A stretch of 64,000 nt of DNA from D37C17 sp964551815. Its GTDB lineage: Bacteria > Fidelibacterota > Marinisomatia > SCGC-AAA003-L08 > D37C17. A program made the translations under genes and the position numbers. Under the pieces are notes generated by a model. It was not told where the DNA came from. It searched no databases and saw nothing but the letters and a program-made list of their open reading frames with translations. The stretch is taken from the NCBI GenBank assembly GCA_964551815.1, contig CAZKEL010000002.1, forward strand, positions 23,044 to 87,043, written 5' to 3'. Positions 44,907 to 54,257 of this stretch are shown one piece after another (the first letter of the stretch is position 1; every line of letters begins with the position of its first letter).

Positions 44907-47229
44907 CCACCAATACATCTCTGGCTTTACTACCGCTATAGCCGCTAATAATTCCCAGAGCTTCCAATTCATCTATGAGCCTTCCAGCCCTGCTGTACCC
45001 AATCCGGAATTTTCGCTGTAACAGGGATACCGATGCTTGCTGTGTTTGGATAACCAGAATGGCAGCATCTTTTAAAAGCTCATCCTGTCCATCATCTAAT
45101 GAAAAGTCACCCTCAACTTTTTCTTTACGGGTTTCAGGAAGATGAATTTCTTCCGGTTTGGGTTGCGAAGAAATATGTTCCATTACTGCTTCAATTTCTT
45201 CCAGTGTAATGAAAGCATTATGCAGCCTGATTGGGGAAGCAGTACCCGGGAGTAAAAATAGCATATCTCCTCTACCCAATAATTTTTCAGCTCCCATTTG
45301 ATCAATGATGGTTCTTGAGTCAACTTTAGAAGACACCTGAAAAGCGATACGAGCCGGGAAATTTGATTTTATCACACCAGTAATCACATCAACAGAGGGT
45401 CTTTGTGTAGCAACAATGAGATGGATACCAACAGCTCTGGCTTTCTGCGCAAGACGTGCAATTGGTTCTTCTACTGCCCTGCCTGAAGTGAGCATTAAAT
45501 CTGCCAATTCATCAATGACTACCACAATATAAGGCGCAGGTTCCAATTCGGGGTTGTCTTTACGTCTGTCATGGTATTCGCTGATATTTCTGACGCGGGC
45601 ATCAGCAAACACCTGAAATCGCCGTTCCATTTCAACAATGGCTGAGTCTAAAATTCCCACTGCATTTTCAGGAGTGGTCATCACATACTCATCTAAATTA
45701 GGAGCTGTGATAAGATGATATCCAACCAATGATTTATAGGTAGCAAGCTCCAGCTTTTTGGGATCAACTAAAATAAATTTGACCTCATCCGGTTTGGATT
45801 TATATAGTATCGAGACAATCATGGTATTGATGCAAACAGATTTCCCGGCACCAGTTGCACCCGCCACCAGAAGATGCGGCATTTTTCCAAGGTCAAACAC
45901 ATATGCTTCTCCTGTAGTTGTTTTGCCCAGACTGATACTCAGTTTTGAATCTGCTTTCACATACTGCTCTGAGTTAATTATATTTTTCAGGAAAACGGTA
46001 GCAGGATTGTCATTGGGGATTTCCACACCTACAGATTTAGACCCAGGGATTGGAGCAATTATTCTCACTCGTTGTGCCTTCATAACCCGGGCCAAGTCAT
46101 CTGCAAGATTGGTAAATTTATTCACCCGTACACCTTCTGCAGGTTCTATCTCAAACAAGGTAATGACAGGTCCGGGAGAAATCCTCACCACTCTGCCTGA
46201 AACCCCATAGGTTTCTAAAGCATGTACCAGTTGATTGGCTTTATCACGAAGTTCTTCTTCAGTATGAATGTTTTTAATCTGAGGAGGGTCGGACAGATAA
46301 TCCAAAATGGGAAGCTTATATTGACGGTACCGTGCTTTTCTTTCCTTTTCTGCATCAAGGTTTCCTTCCTCAATTTCGGCTTCCTCTTCGATTGTTATTT
46401 CACCAACTTCATCCAACTCTGAAAAGGACTGTTGATTAAAGGGTTCAAATTGAGTAATTAAGGGAGGTTCATCAATAGAAACCGTTTCCTCTTCCTGTTC
46501 CTTAGCATCTGTCTCCTTGCCACTGTCCCCTGCCTCTTGGTCTCTGCTGCCAATCTCACCACCTTTTCTCGATTTTTCATGTGGTTGGGCAGGCTTACCC
46601 TTATCCTCTGGTTCCTTTGATTTCGGTTCCACGGGAGGTGAGGGAGATTCGACTATCAGGTTATCCATTTTTCGTTTTTCCTGCAAACGTTCTAATTGAT
46701 CCTTGATGAATGCACTACCCTTTTTAATACTGTCATAAATTGACACTCGAAACAGGCTGCTTAATAACAATACAAAAATAACCCAGATAAGAATGACAGA
46801 CGCATAAATACCGAAAATATCTGTTATAAACTTCCAAATGATATATCCTGCAGCACCAGGGTATTCGGCAGTCCATAATCCTCCTTTATAATGTCCATAC
46901 CAGGCTAGGATGAGGGAGGTCCAAATACCGAATCCGGTGAAGTACAAATTGAGTCTTAAAGTATCCTCCCAATCTCTGCGGCTAAAGAGTGTATATCCTG
47001 TCAAACACAACATAGCAGGAAACACCAGGGTACCCCAGCCAAAACTAAATTTCATGAGGAAATAAGAGGTGTACACACCAAACACACCCATAATATTTTG
47101 GCGTGCAATTGCTGATGAAAGTCCATCGGGAGTTTCTAATGGATTATAGGTGATAAAACTGAGAAGTATAAAAAGGGATAGTACAATTAACAAAATCCCC
47201 AGAACTTCCCGTCTGTGATTATGAATCAA
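44872..47229 (-). CDS. ftsK: DNA translocase FtsK/SpoIIIE
   Basis: This 785-residue translocase clears chromosome DNA from the septum and helps dimer resolution at division. Four or five membrane helices occupy the first 165 residues, and an acidic low-complexity linker covers about 190-300. The motor has Walker A GATGAGKS (457-464) and Walker B VVVIDELADLM (about 583-593). The C-terminal gamma winged helix covers about 720-780 and contains DELLKDAAILVIQT and FRIGYSRAGRLIDEL, which reads the polarity sequences. The TTG start has a GGAA ribosome site. A LolA-type gene overlaps its 3' end. Confidence 0.95.
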   Translation of the reverse strand: MIHNHRREVLGILLIVLSLFILLSFITYNPLETPDGLSSAIARQNIMGVFGVYTSYFLMKFSFGWGTLVFPAMLCLTGYTLFSRRDWEDTLRLNLYFTGFGIWTSLILAWYGHYKGGLWTAEYPGAAGYIIWKFITDIFGIYASVILIWVIFVLLLSSLFRVSIYDSIKKGSAFIKDQLERLQEKRKMDNLIVESPSPPVEPKSKEPEDKGKPAQPHEKSRKGGEIGSRDQEAGDSGKETDAKEQEEETVSIDEPPLITQFEPFNQQSFSELDEVGEITIEEEAEIEEGNLDAEKERKARYRQYKLPILDYLSDPPQIKNIHTEEELRDKANQLVHALETYGVSGRVVRISPGPVITLFEIEPAEGVRVNKFTNLADDLARVMKAQRVRIIAPIPGSKSVGVEIPNDNPATVFLKNIINSEQYVKADSKLSISLGKTTTGEAYVFDLGKMPHLLVAGATGAGKSVCINTMIVSILYKSKPDEVKFILVDPKKLELATYKSLVGYHLITAPNLDEYVMTTPENAVGILDSAIVEMERRFQVFADARVRNISEYHDRRKDNPELEPAPYIVVVIDELADLMLTSGRAVEEPIARLAQKARAVGIHLIVATQRPSVDVITGVIKSNFPARIAFQVSSKVDSRTIIDQMGAEKLLGRGDMLFLLPGTASPIRLHNAFITLEEIEAVMEHISSQPKPEEIHLPETRKEKVEGDFSLDDGQDELLKDAAILVIQTQQASVSLLQRKFRIGYSRAGRLIDELEALGIISGYSGSKARDVLVDESYLENIFGE

Positions 47230-47244
47230 ATGGACAGTTCCGGC

Positions 47245-48351
47245 TTAATGATGAAGGGAAGTTTCCTGTAAAAACGGGGGTTTAACAATTTCTCCTTTAA
47301 TCAGCTTATCCCTAATCTTAAGGAAGATTTCCGTTCCGGTTTTATGGTGGGGAGCCTGAACATAAGCCAAACCAATCCCCGTTTTTAGGGTGGGAGACTG
47401 GGTTCCGCTGGTGACTGTTCCCACTTTTTCATTTCCAACCCAGACTTCATAACCCTGTCTGGGAATACCCCGCTCTGTCAGTATAAAAGTGACCAATCTG
47501 CGAGAGGGTTTTGATGATTTTACTGCTAACAGGGCATTCTTTCCAATGAAGTCTGATTTATGAAGTGCGGTGATCCAACCCAGACCCGCTTCAATGGGAT
47601 TGGTATATTGGTTAATATCGTTTCCGTAGAGACAATACTTCATTTCCATGCGCAGAATATCCCTGGCTGCTAACCCGGCAGGAGTGGGTCCTCTTTCTAT
47701 AAGTTGCTGCCAAATATTTACAATGGCATCCTTCGAACCATAGAGTTCAAATCCTAACTCCCCTGTATATCCGGTACGACTGATCATCACTGAATGGCCT
47801 CCAACCCTATCTTCAGTGAAAGTATAAAAATTCATCTGTAAATCAGCATTGGTTAAGGTTGAAAGAATTTCTCTTGCATCCGGTCCTTGCAAAGCAATCA
47901 ATGAAATGTGATCGGAGTGATTTTCAAGGATGACCCCAGCAGGTTTGTTTTCCTGCAGCCAGTTAAAATCTTTGCTTATATTTGAGGCATTCACCACCAT
48001 GAAATAGCCATCCTCTTTCTTATACAAAATAAGATCATCAACTATTCCACCATCGGAAGTACACATGGCAGAATACTGAGCTTCACCAATTTGAAGAGTG
48101 GACACATCATTTATGGTCATTTCCTGAAGGAATTCACCTGCACCTTTTCCGCTGATGAAAAACTCACCCATGTGTGACACATCAAAAAGTCCTGCAGATT
48201 TTCTCACTGCAAAATATTCCTGCTGAATACCTGAAGGGTAGGATACGGGCATCATATAACCGCCGAAGGGAATGAGTTTGGCGCCTGCCTTTTCATGTTC
48301 TGCAAATAATGCCGTCTGCTTTATACTGCTTTTTAATACTTCTGTAGTCAT
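47245..48351 (-). CDS. gcvT: Glycine cleavage system T protein (aminomethyltransferase)
   Basis: This 368-residue tetrahydrofolate-dependent aminomethyltransferase takes the aminomethyl group from the lipoylated H protein, releases ammonia and forms methylene-THF. GcvT features include the N-terminal FGGYMMPVSY and GLFDVSHMGEF, and the RTGYTGELGFELYG folate-binding segment. Its ATG overlaps the stop of ruvA by 4 bases. The other glycine cleavage genes (gcvH, gcvP) are not in the window, so the gene is separated from them. No glycine riboswitch precedes it, since it sits inside the ruvCA transcript. Confidence 0.95.
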   Translation of the reverse strand: MTTEVLKSSIKQTALFAEHEKAGAKLIPFGGYMMPVSYPSGIQQEYFAVRKSAGLFDVSHMGEFFISGKGAGEFLQEMTINDVSTLQIGEAQYSAMCTSDGGIVDDLILYKKEDGYFMVVNASNISKDFNWLQENKPAGVILENHSDHISLIALQGPDAREILSTLTNADLQMNFYTFTEDRVGGHSVMISRTGYTGELGFELYGSKDAIVNIWQQLIERGPTPAGLAARDILRMEMKYCLYGNDINQYTNPIEAGLGWITALHKSDFIGKNALLAVKSSKPSRRLVTFILTERGIPRQGYEVWVGNEKVGTVTSGTQSPTLKTGIGLAYVQAPHHKTGTEIFLKIRDKLIKGEIVKPPFLQETSLHH

Positions 48352-48938
48352 TTTATTTCTATAAGTGCCTGTTTAATTAGTTCTTCTGTACTTAATTCGG
48401 GAGTTTTACTATGTACTTTGCTGACAGCTCTTCTGATATCATTCATCTGGAACCCCAATGCTGTAAGGGCATCATAGGTGTCGGAGATTTCCCGCGGGGT
48501 ATCAGAATCTTCCCTGGGGAGCTCATTTCCAGACAGCTTTACAAATTTATCCTTTAATTCCACGATGATTCTTCGAGCCGTCTTAGGTCCAATACCAGGC
48601 AGAGCGGTGAGCATGCTTACTTCCCCTGCTATCAAACGCCGCTTAAACTCCTCAGGAGTCACAGAGGAAAGTAAAACAATGGCCGTTTTAGGTCCTATTC
48701 CTGAAACCCCAATGAGCATGAGAAATAATTCCCGCTCTGTTTGAGATTGAAAAGCAAAGAGGTTTTGGCTGTTTTCCGTTACATGGAAAAAGGTTAACAA
48801 CCTCACTTCTTTTTTCACATCCGGAAGAGCATCGTAGGTATTTGTGGAAATATGACAGGCATATCCCAAACCTCCGCACTCTACAATAATTGAATCTGGT
48901 TTTTTTTTGGTAAGTATTCCTTTAATGGTAACAATCAT
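48348..48938 (-). CDS. ruvA: Holliday junction branch migration protein RuvA
   Basis: This 196-residue Holliday junction-binding subunit of the RuvAB complex has domain I (OB fold) with MIVTIKGILTKKKPDSIIVECGGLGY, domain II with two helix-hairpin-helix motifs (LIGVSGIGPKTAIVLL and LTALPGIGPKTARRIIVEL), and a C-terminal helical domain (about 150-196) that binds RuvB. It is overlapped by ruvC upstream (4 bases). No ruvB is in view. Confidence 0.96.
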   Translation of the reverse strand: MIVTIKGILTKKKPDSIIVECGGLGYACHISTNTYDALPDVKKEVRLLTFFHVTENSQNLFAFQSQTERELFLMLIGVSGIGPKTAIVLLSSVTPEEFKRRLIAGEVSMLTALPGIGPKTARRIIVELKDKFVKLSGNELPREDSDTPREISDTYDALTALGFQMNDIRRAVSKVHSKTPELSTEELIKQALIEIK

Positions 48939-49417
48939 AAATCTGCTTCTCTAAATTGATGTTCATGACACAAGGCTATGGCAAGGGCATCGGCTGCATC
49001 TGAGGGCTCTGGTGTATGGTCTAAACCCAATTTTGCTTTTACCATAAACTGCACCTGATCTTTATGCGCATTCCCATTACCTGTAACTGATTGCTTCACC
49101 TTTCTTGCTGAGTATTCATAAATGGGTACCTTTTTCTGTGCAGCAGCTACCATTGCAGCACCTCGAGCCTGCCCCAACCGCATAGCTGATTTTACATTTT
49201 TTCCGTAAAATACATCTTCAATTGCGAAAATATGCGGGTTGTAGGAATGAATAATTTCTCCCACATCATTGAAAATGGTCAATAACCTTACGGCAAGGGA
49301 TTCCTTTGGGGAAGGTTTAATGATACCGTAATCCATAAGGCTGATTTGATTTTCTTTAATAGTGATCACCCCAAATCCAGTCACAACCAAACCGGGGTCA
49401 ATTCCTAATATGCGCAA
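48935..49417 (-). CDS. ruvC: Crossover junction endodeoxyribonuclease RuvC
   Basis: This 160-residue Holliday junction resolvase has the four catalytic acids of the RNase H-like fold visible as D7 (ILGIDPG), E67 (AIEDVF), D140 and D143 (PSDAADALA). It cleaves four-way junctions after branch migration by RuvAB. The start is TTG directly after the TAA of yebC, so translation is probably coupled to that gene. Length and motif spacing are normal. Confidence 0.96.
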   Translation of the reverse strand: MRILGIDPGLVVTGFGVITIKENQISLMDYGIIKPSPKESLAVRLLTIFNDVGEIIHSYNPHIFAIEDVFYGKNVKSAMRLGQARGAAMVAAAQKKVPIYEYSARKVKQSVTGNGNAHKDQVQFMVKAKLGLDHTPEPSDAADALAIALCHEHQFREADL

Positions 49418-50161
49418 TTATAGAAGGGATTCCATTTCGGAATCATCTAAGTCAAAATTAGAATATACTTTTTGAATATCCTCATGCTCTTCTAATTTTT
49501 CAAGAAGCAATAATAATTGTTTTGCATCTGAGCCTCCGATTTTGACAGAATTTATGGGTGTCAGTCCTAATTCCCCTTCAACTTCAATCCCATCTTTTTC
49601 CAAACCGCTGCTGATTTCTCCAAAGGATTCGGGATTGGTTGTCACAATCATTATATCTTCTTCTACCTGAAAATCGTCTGCACCCAATTCAAGGGATTTT
49701 TCTAAAACGGTATCTTCATCATTCCCTTTTTTGGGGATGGTAATCGTCCCCTTTTTTTCGAACATCCAATTGACACAACCTGACTCACCAAGGTTCCCCC
49801 CGTTTTTCGACATGATATGCCGGATATCAGGTACGGTTCTGTTTTTATTATCCGTCATCACTTCCATCAGGATGGCAACACCTCCCGGACCATATCCCTC
49901 ATAGACATAATTTTCATATTTAACTCCGGGTAAATTTCCCGTACCTTTGTTGATGGCTCTTTCAATATTGGCTGAAGGCATATTTGCAGCTTTGGCTTTT
50001 TTTATGGCTAATCGAAGGGCAGGGTTCATTTCAGAATCACCTCCTCCCTCTCTGGCTGCTAATGCAATATCTTTGGATGCCTGTGTAAATACAGCTCCCC
50101 GCTTTGCATCGGCAGCACCCTTTTTTCTTTTAATGGTTGACCATTTACTGTGTCCTGACAT
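49418..50161 (-). CDS. yebC: YebC/PmpR family regulatory protein (TACO1 family)
   Basis: This 247-residue protein of the YebC/TACO1 family is conserved through its length, starting MSGHSKWSTIKRKKG and including FTQASKDIALAAREGGGDSEMNPALRLAIKKAKAANMPS. Members act as DNA-binding regulators or as translation factors that help ribosomes through proline stretches. The long version is often next to ruvCAB, as here. ATG start with AGGAC upstream. It begins a ruvC-ruvA-gcvT transcript, with a gap of about 100 bases before the gene upstream. Confidence 0.95.
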   Translation of the reverse strand: MSGHSKWSTIKRKKGAADAKRGAVFTQASKDIALAAREGGGDSEMNPALRLAIKKAKAANMPSANIERAINKGTGNLPGVKYENYVYEGYGPGGVAILMEVMTDNKNRTVPDIRHIMSKNGGNLGESGCVNWMFEKKGTITIPKKGNDEDTVLEKSLELGADDFQVEEDIMIVTTNPESFGEISSGLEKDGIEVEGELGLTPINSVKIGGSDAKQLLLLLEKLEEHEDIQKVYSNFDLDDSEMESLL

Positions 50162-50268
50162 AGAAGTCCTAAATATTTTATAAAATTACAGGATTAAATT
50201 TAGATGGTTTAGAGGAGGAATTCTACTGGAGAAATTGGGGGCTGATTAATTTTTATAGTAACCGATTT

Positions 50269-50928
50269 CTATTTTTCGGCTTCTATAAATAAACTTTCAT
50301 GGCTGTGGGGAGACAGATTCAAATGTTCACACCCTGAAATATTGGTTTCTCCTTCCTGAAGAACCTGAATATTTTTAAACCCATATTTTTCAAGTAACGC
50401 TGCCAATGTTCGTGTATTATACATTGAGAAATGCCAGCCATGTCCCTGAAGTAAATACTGTAGTTTTTTAATGAGACTTTTTGGTTTTTTACCGACAAGA
50501 CATGAATCCTTGATAAACTGAGCAGGATTATTATGTTTGCTGTAAGCAGTGATGAGTTTATCAAAATCGGGAACCACCAGGCGGAGGATGCCCCCCTCCT
50601 TAAGTATTCGGTAAGACTCCCTAAGGAAAATGTGGGTTTCTTCCTCATCCAGATGCTCAAGCATGTGAGATGAATACACAACCTCAATTGATTCATCCTC
50701 CTGGGGGATATGATTACCGCCATCAGCATAACTGATATTCTCAGAGGCTGCAATATCCAGGAATTCTTTATATCCTGCAGGAATGAAATTTAACTTTTTC
50801 AAGAGTGTCTTGAGAATAGGGATGCGGGAGAAAAAAATGAAAATATTATGGTCATAATTGATCCACCCCGGGAAGGGATGTGTCCCGCAGCCAACATTGA
50901 TATATTTTAGAGGAGTACCCTCCTGCAT
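50269..50928 (-). CDS. Predicted SAM-dependent methyltransferase (COG4627-like)
   Basis: This 219-residue methyltransferase of the glycan-associated type has INVGCGTHPFPGWINYD (10-26) as motif I and start of strand 2, then a YSSHMLEHL segment and LRESYRILKEGGILRLVVPDF. It is probably involved in cell-envelope sugar methylation, but it is away from the main locus, between yebC and the bat genes. The function is not known. ATG start at 50928, two bases after the stop of the TPR/SH3 gene. Confidence 0.8.
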   Translation of the reverse strand: MQEGTPLKYINVGCGTHPFPGWINYDHNIFIFFSRIPILKTLLKKLNFIPAGYKEFLDIAASENISYADGGNHIPQEDESIEVVYSSHMLEHLDEEETHIFLRESYRILKEGGILRLVVPDFDKLITAYSKHNNPAQFIKDSCLVGKKPKSLIKKLQYLLQGHGWHFSMYNTRTLAALLEKYGFKNIQVLQEGETNISGCEHLNLSPHSHESLFIEAEK

Positions 50929-50930
50929 AT

Positions 50931-51680
50931 TTATAATGTGCGTATTTGCACTGCTTCTATCCAGCCTGTTTTTCCATCTACCAATTCAATTTCAATCCAG
51001 GAATTTTGTCGGTTGTTTACCGAAACCTTTAATCCCTCATGGACTTCAAACAATCGGGTTGAGAATGTATTTGGTTCAGAGCGTACTTCTACCTGGGGTT
51101 CATATATAATCCCCAGATTTGCTTCCTTACTTTTTTGAAGGGAATGGGAAGAAAATAAACTGCCTATTATAAAGGCAATCATAAAGGTACTTTTGAGAAG
51201 GTGAATATATTTTTTAGGTGAAAGGGAATTAAAAAGAAAACATAAAGCAAATAAAAATAAAAATCCTGCAGAAATATTAATCCATTCTGTAGAGGTAAAT
51301 CTTTCCAATAGTAATAAATACCATGATAAATAAAAGGGTGGTTCAGGCAGTTCCACTCTGTCTTTTACTTTTAGATTTGAAAGTTTCAGATTATACCTGG
51401 CATTATCATGACCCGGTGCAATTTGCAGGGCACTTTCATAAGCCCAGACGGCACCGCCTGTTTTCCCCTCTCTGAAGTAAGCATTACCCAAATTGTAGTA
51501 TAGTTGAGGGGATACCCAATTATTTTCTAATATGGATTCAAACTCCTGAATTGCCAACTCAAATTGTCCATTCCGGTAAGCTTCCTTTCCTTTAGAATAA
51601 TGGTGATTTACATTTGCTTCACTCCCTGCGAGAATGCTGCAACTTAGTAAAAAGAGCAGAGTATATTTATTTCCAGTCAC
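50931..51680 (-). CDS. batE: BatE-like TPR and SH3 domain protein
   Basis: This 249-residue membrane protein of the Bat (aerotolerance) operon has a signal peptide at about residues 1-22, three TPR-like repeats (about 25-105), two transmembrane helices (about 135-175), and an SH3-type domain (about 190-249) ending VDGKTGWIEAVQIRTL. It probably binds peptides in the periplasm and works with BatA-D. GTG start with AGGG six bases upstream. It overlaps batD by 14 bases. Confidence 0.85.
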   Translation of the reverse strand: MTGNKYTLLFLLSCSILAGSEANVNHHYSKGKEAYRNGQFELAIQEFESILENNWVSPQLYYNLGNAYFREGKTGGAVWAYESALQIAPGHDNARYNLKLSNLKVKDRVELPEPPFYLSWYLLLLERFTSTEWINISAGFLFLFALCFLFNSLSPKKYIHLLKSTFMIAFIIGSLFSSHSLQKSKEANLGIIYEPQVEVRSEPNTFSTRLFEVHEGLKVSVNNRQNSWIEIELVDGKTGWIEAVQIRTL

Positions 51681-53385
51681 GGTGTGCCCTGCTTAAAATT
51701 TCCTTAATCATAGAGTTATCTGCCTGCGCTTCATCACTTGAGACTGGTGCAAACCTCACGGCTTCACCCCTGGAAAGGATATCCATTAATTTTTTTATAT
51801 CATCACTGGAGATTCTGTGAGAAAAATTCTGTATTATTTGATTTTTTGAATATTCAACAGATGTATTTCCTGTTTTATCATTGATAAACCCAACTACAGC
51901 CTGATAGATGCCCTTATATATGACTACAGGATCAGAAGAAGAAAGACTTAATTTTGTCATTGCTGTTTTTAAAGCATTGCGGGAACGCCGTTCACCAGCA
52001 GAGGAAAAATATTGCTCCCTTGATACATTTCGAATGAAGGGAAACCCAAAGCTTAATCCCGATAATAAGAGCAGGGTCAAGGCAGTGCGGGAAAATAAAT
52101 TTCGGTTTATATTCTGCCACCGTGGTTTGGAGTCATCCATAAAACGAATATCTTCTGCCATGAGGGTAACTTCCTCTTTTGACAGCCCCTTTGATGAAAT
52201 CAATGATTTTTCATTGGGTGATACCTTGAGCCGGTATCCCGGCGCACCTTTCGTCTGCCATTTATTTAATTCCGGATCAAAATAGTTAAACTGTACTTTT
52301 GGTAAAACGATATCTCCGGCAAACCTGGGAATTAAAACCCATTCGAAGGTTTTTTCTCCGCCAATTTTATCCCGCAGTGGTGATTCCGTTGTGTTAATTT
52401 TTGGCTCGAACACTTCAAGTTCATTAGGAAATTTCAATTCTGAAATATCCACTGCAAGAATATTCCCTGTTCCTTTCAAAGTTATGCGGTAGGTGACAGC
52501 TTCATTCTGTTTTACTTTTTTTGTACTCAGGTAAGAGTGGATATTCCATTTCCCCACTGCAGCAGATTCCCGCCCATTTTTTCTTTCGGGCAGGGGTTTC
52601 ACCTGCAGGCTTATAGCATTGGTAGAAATTGTATGCTTTGTTGAGGGAGGACCAAACAGGCTGAAGTCATTCCATCGGTTTTGTTTTTCCCGTACCCCAA
52701 TGACAGCGGTCATAGGCTCAATGCGTAATTCACCTGAAGAGGTGGGAAACAGAGCCAATTTTCTGACCGTAGCAGCATAATACCGCACACCATTTTTTTG
52801 CACTTCCCGCAAACTCAAATTTTTGGGTGCATATAATTCTTCCGTCCACAATCCTTGAAATTTGGGAAGTTCTTCATCAAAACTGGTGATATCAACTTTA
52901 GTGTACACTGTATAAGTGAGGGTTACCTGTTCACCTCTGTATGGATTGACCTTATCTACCTCAGCCTCTATAAAATATTTAGGAGAGGCCCCACTGATTC
53001 TGCTACCTCTTTTTCCCACGGTAATGATGATAGGTTTAGAGGAAAAATTTTGTTTGCTGGCTTTTATGGATATAGAAGGTATCGTTACTTTTCCGGTTTT
53101 GATGGGTATTAAAATATAGGTGAGTGTCACGGTAGAAGTTTTAGTCATTTTTCCGTTAACAAACTGTACATTTGTAGAACTGGATTGGTTAGGACCTGAA
53201 ACTACTTTTATGCCATCCATTTTGGGGAGGATGACCTGTGGGTCTCCTTTAACATTTTGAGCCGTAACGGTAAGATTTATGGAATCCCCTTCATTTATTG
53301 CCCGTCGGTCAACAGAGACATTTACGGTGCCTTGAGCAAAAAGAGTTGTTCCTAAAAACAGTATGAGTAGATTTTTAATCACCAA
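51667..53385 (-). CDS. batD: BatD-like oxygen tolerance protein
   Basis: This 572-residue secreted, membrane-anchored protein has an N-terminal signal, several immunoglobulin-like beta domains with VNVSVDRRAINEGDSINLTVTA (22-43 region), a C-terminal transmembrane helix (about 425-450) and a cytoplasmic tail of about 110 residues. Members work with BatA-C in aerobic stress tolerance or in cell-envelope integrity, but the mechanism is unclear. The start may be TTG (53385) or the GTG two codons in. It overlaps batC by 7 bases. Confidence 0.87.
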   Translation of the reverse strand: MVIKNLLILFLGTTLFAQGTVNVSVDRRAINEGDSINLTVTAQNVKGDPQVILPKMDGIKVVSGPNQSSSTNVQFVNGKMTKTSTVTLTYILIPIKTGKVTIPSISIKASKQNFSSKPIIITVGKRGSRISGASPKYFIEAEVDKVNPYRGEQVTLTYTVYTKVDITSFDEELPKFQGLWTEELYAPKNLSLREVQKNGVRYYAATVRKLALFPTSSGELRIEPMTAVIGVREKQNRWNDFSLFGPPSTKHTISTNAISLQVKPLPERKNGRESAAVGKWNIHSYLSTKKVKQNEAVTYRITLKGTGNILAVDISELKFPNELEVFEPKINTTESPLRDKIGGEKTFEWVLIPRFAGDIVLPKVQFNYFDPELNKWQTKGAPGYRLKVSPNEKSLISSKGLSKEEVTLMAEDIRFMDDSKPRWQNINRNLFSRTALTLLLLSGLSFGFPFIRNVSREQYFSSAGERRSRNALKTAMTKLSLSSSDPVVIYKGIYQAVVGFINDKTGNTSVEYSKNQIIQNFSHRISSDDIKKLMDILSRGEAVRFAPVSSDEAQADNSMIKEILSRAHRDWK

Positions 53386-54248
53386 TCTTTCTCTAATTTT
53401 ATTCTGCTTGCAGCGCGGTATTTCTTTTGTTTTAAATTCTTTTCGTCTGCTTTCATGGCATTTAATATTGCTTCTGCCTCTTTCCTGCCTAACTGTTTTT
53501 CCTGATCTTCGTTGGCTTGAGGTTGTGCTTGTGATTGTTCAATTTCTTCATCTGTTGATTCTTCCTGCTGAGGGTCCTTTTTTTCATTTTGCTTTTCATC
53601 ACCTTCTTCAGGTTGAGATTGTTTCTGCTCTTCCTCTCTGTCTGAATCATCACCCAACTCCGAATCAGATTGGGATTTTTCCTCTTCACTTCCCTCTTCA
53701 GATTCCTGCTGCTGATTGTCTTCTTGTTGTGATTGATTCTGCTTATCTTTGGGGTCTTCACCCTCCTGATTTTCCTGTTTCTGCTGCTGGGGAGGCTGCA
53801 TTTCAAGCATACGTTTACTCAATTCATAGTTATGGCGGATATCTTTATCGTGCGGATTTAATCTGAGGGCATCTTTGTACAGTTCTAACGATTTTTCCAT
53901 TTCTCCCAGTTGGTGATAGGTGTTTCCCATATTGTACAAAGCATCTGCTTGTGATTGAGCATCTTCACTTTGGAGAGATTCTGCATAATTTTTCAATGCA
54001 TTTTCAGGATCACCACCCAAAAGTTGAAGATTCCCCAGGTTATATAGTAATTCACTCTTATCAGGATACTTTTCAATAAGTTTTCCATATTCTTTCAATG
54101 CCTTTTCCAAATGAGGGTTGGCAGGTTTTTCCGCCTGATCAGGTGTATTCTGAACAGGGGTGATTCTCTGACTTTGTTGCCCTGACAGCCCACAGACGAC
54201 TGTCATTAAAATTATAAGAGCAGTATTATATGTTTTAAAATAATTCAC
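53379..54248 (-). CDS. batC: BatC-like TPR protein with acidic tail
   Basis: This 289-residue protein has a signal peptide at about 1-24, TPR repeats at about 40-150 (KYPDKSELLYNLGNLQLLGGDP and QADALYNMGNTYHQLGE), and then an unusual low-complexity region of Glu, Gln, Ser and Asp (about 150-260) before a short basic end. It is a periplasmic scaffold of the Bat operon. GTG start with a weak ribosome site. Order and spacing (10 bases from batB) show it is in the same transcript. Confidence 0.87.
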   Translation of the reverse strand: MNYFKTYNTALIILMTVVCGLSGQQSQRITPVQNTPDQAEKPANPHLEKALKEYGKLIEKYPDKSELLYNLGNLQLLGGDPENALKNYAESLQSEDAQSQADALYNMGNTYHQLGEMEKSLELYKDALRLNPHDKDIRHNYELSKRMLEMQPPQQQKQENQEGEDPKDKQNQSQQEDNQQQESEEGSEEEKSQSDSELGDDSDREEEQKQSQPEEGDEKQNEKKDPQQEESTDEEIEQSQAQPQANEDQEKQLGRKEAEAILNAMKADEKNLKQKKYRAASRIKLEKDW

Positions 54249-54257
54249 CTGAATTGA

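Noticed and set aside
45758..46210. A plus-strand frame of 150 codons inside ftsK
   Set aside because: It is antisense to the well-conserved motor domain and has no features of its own.
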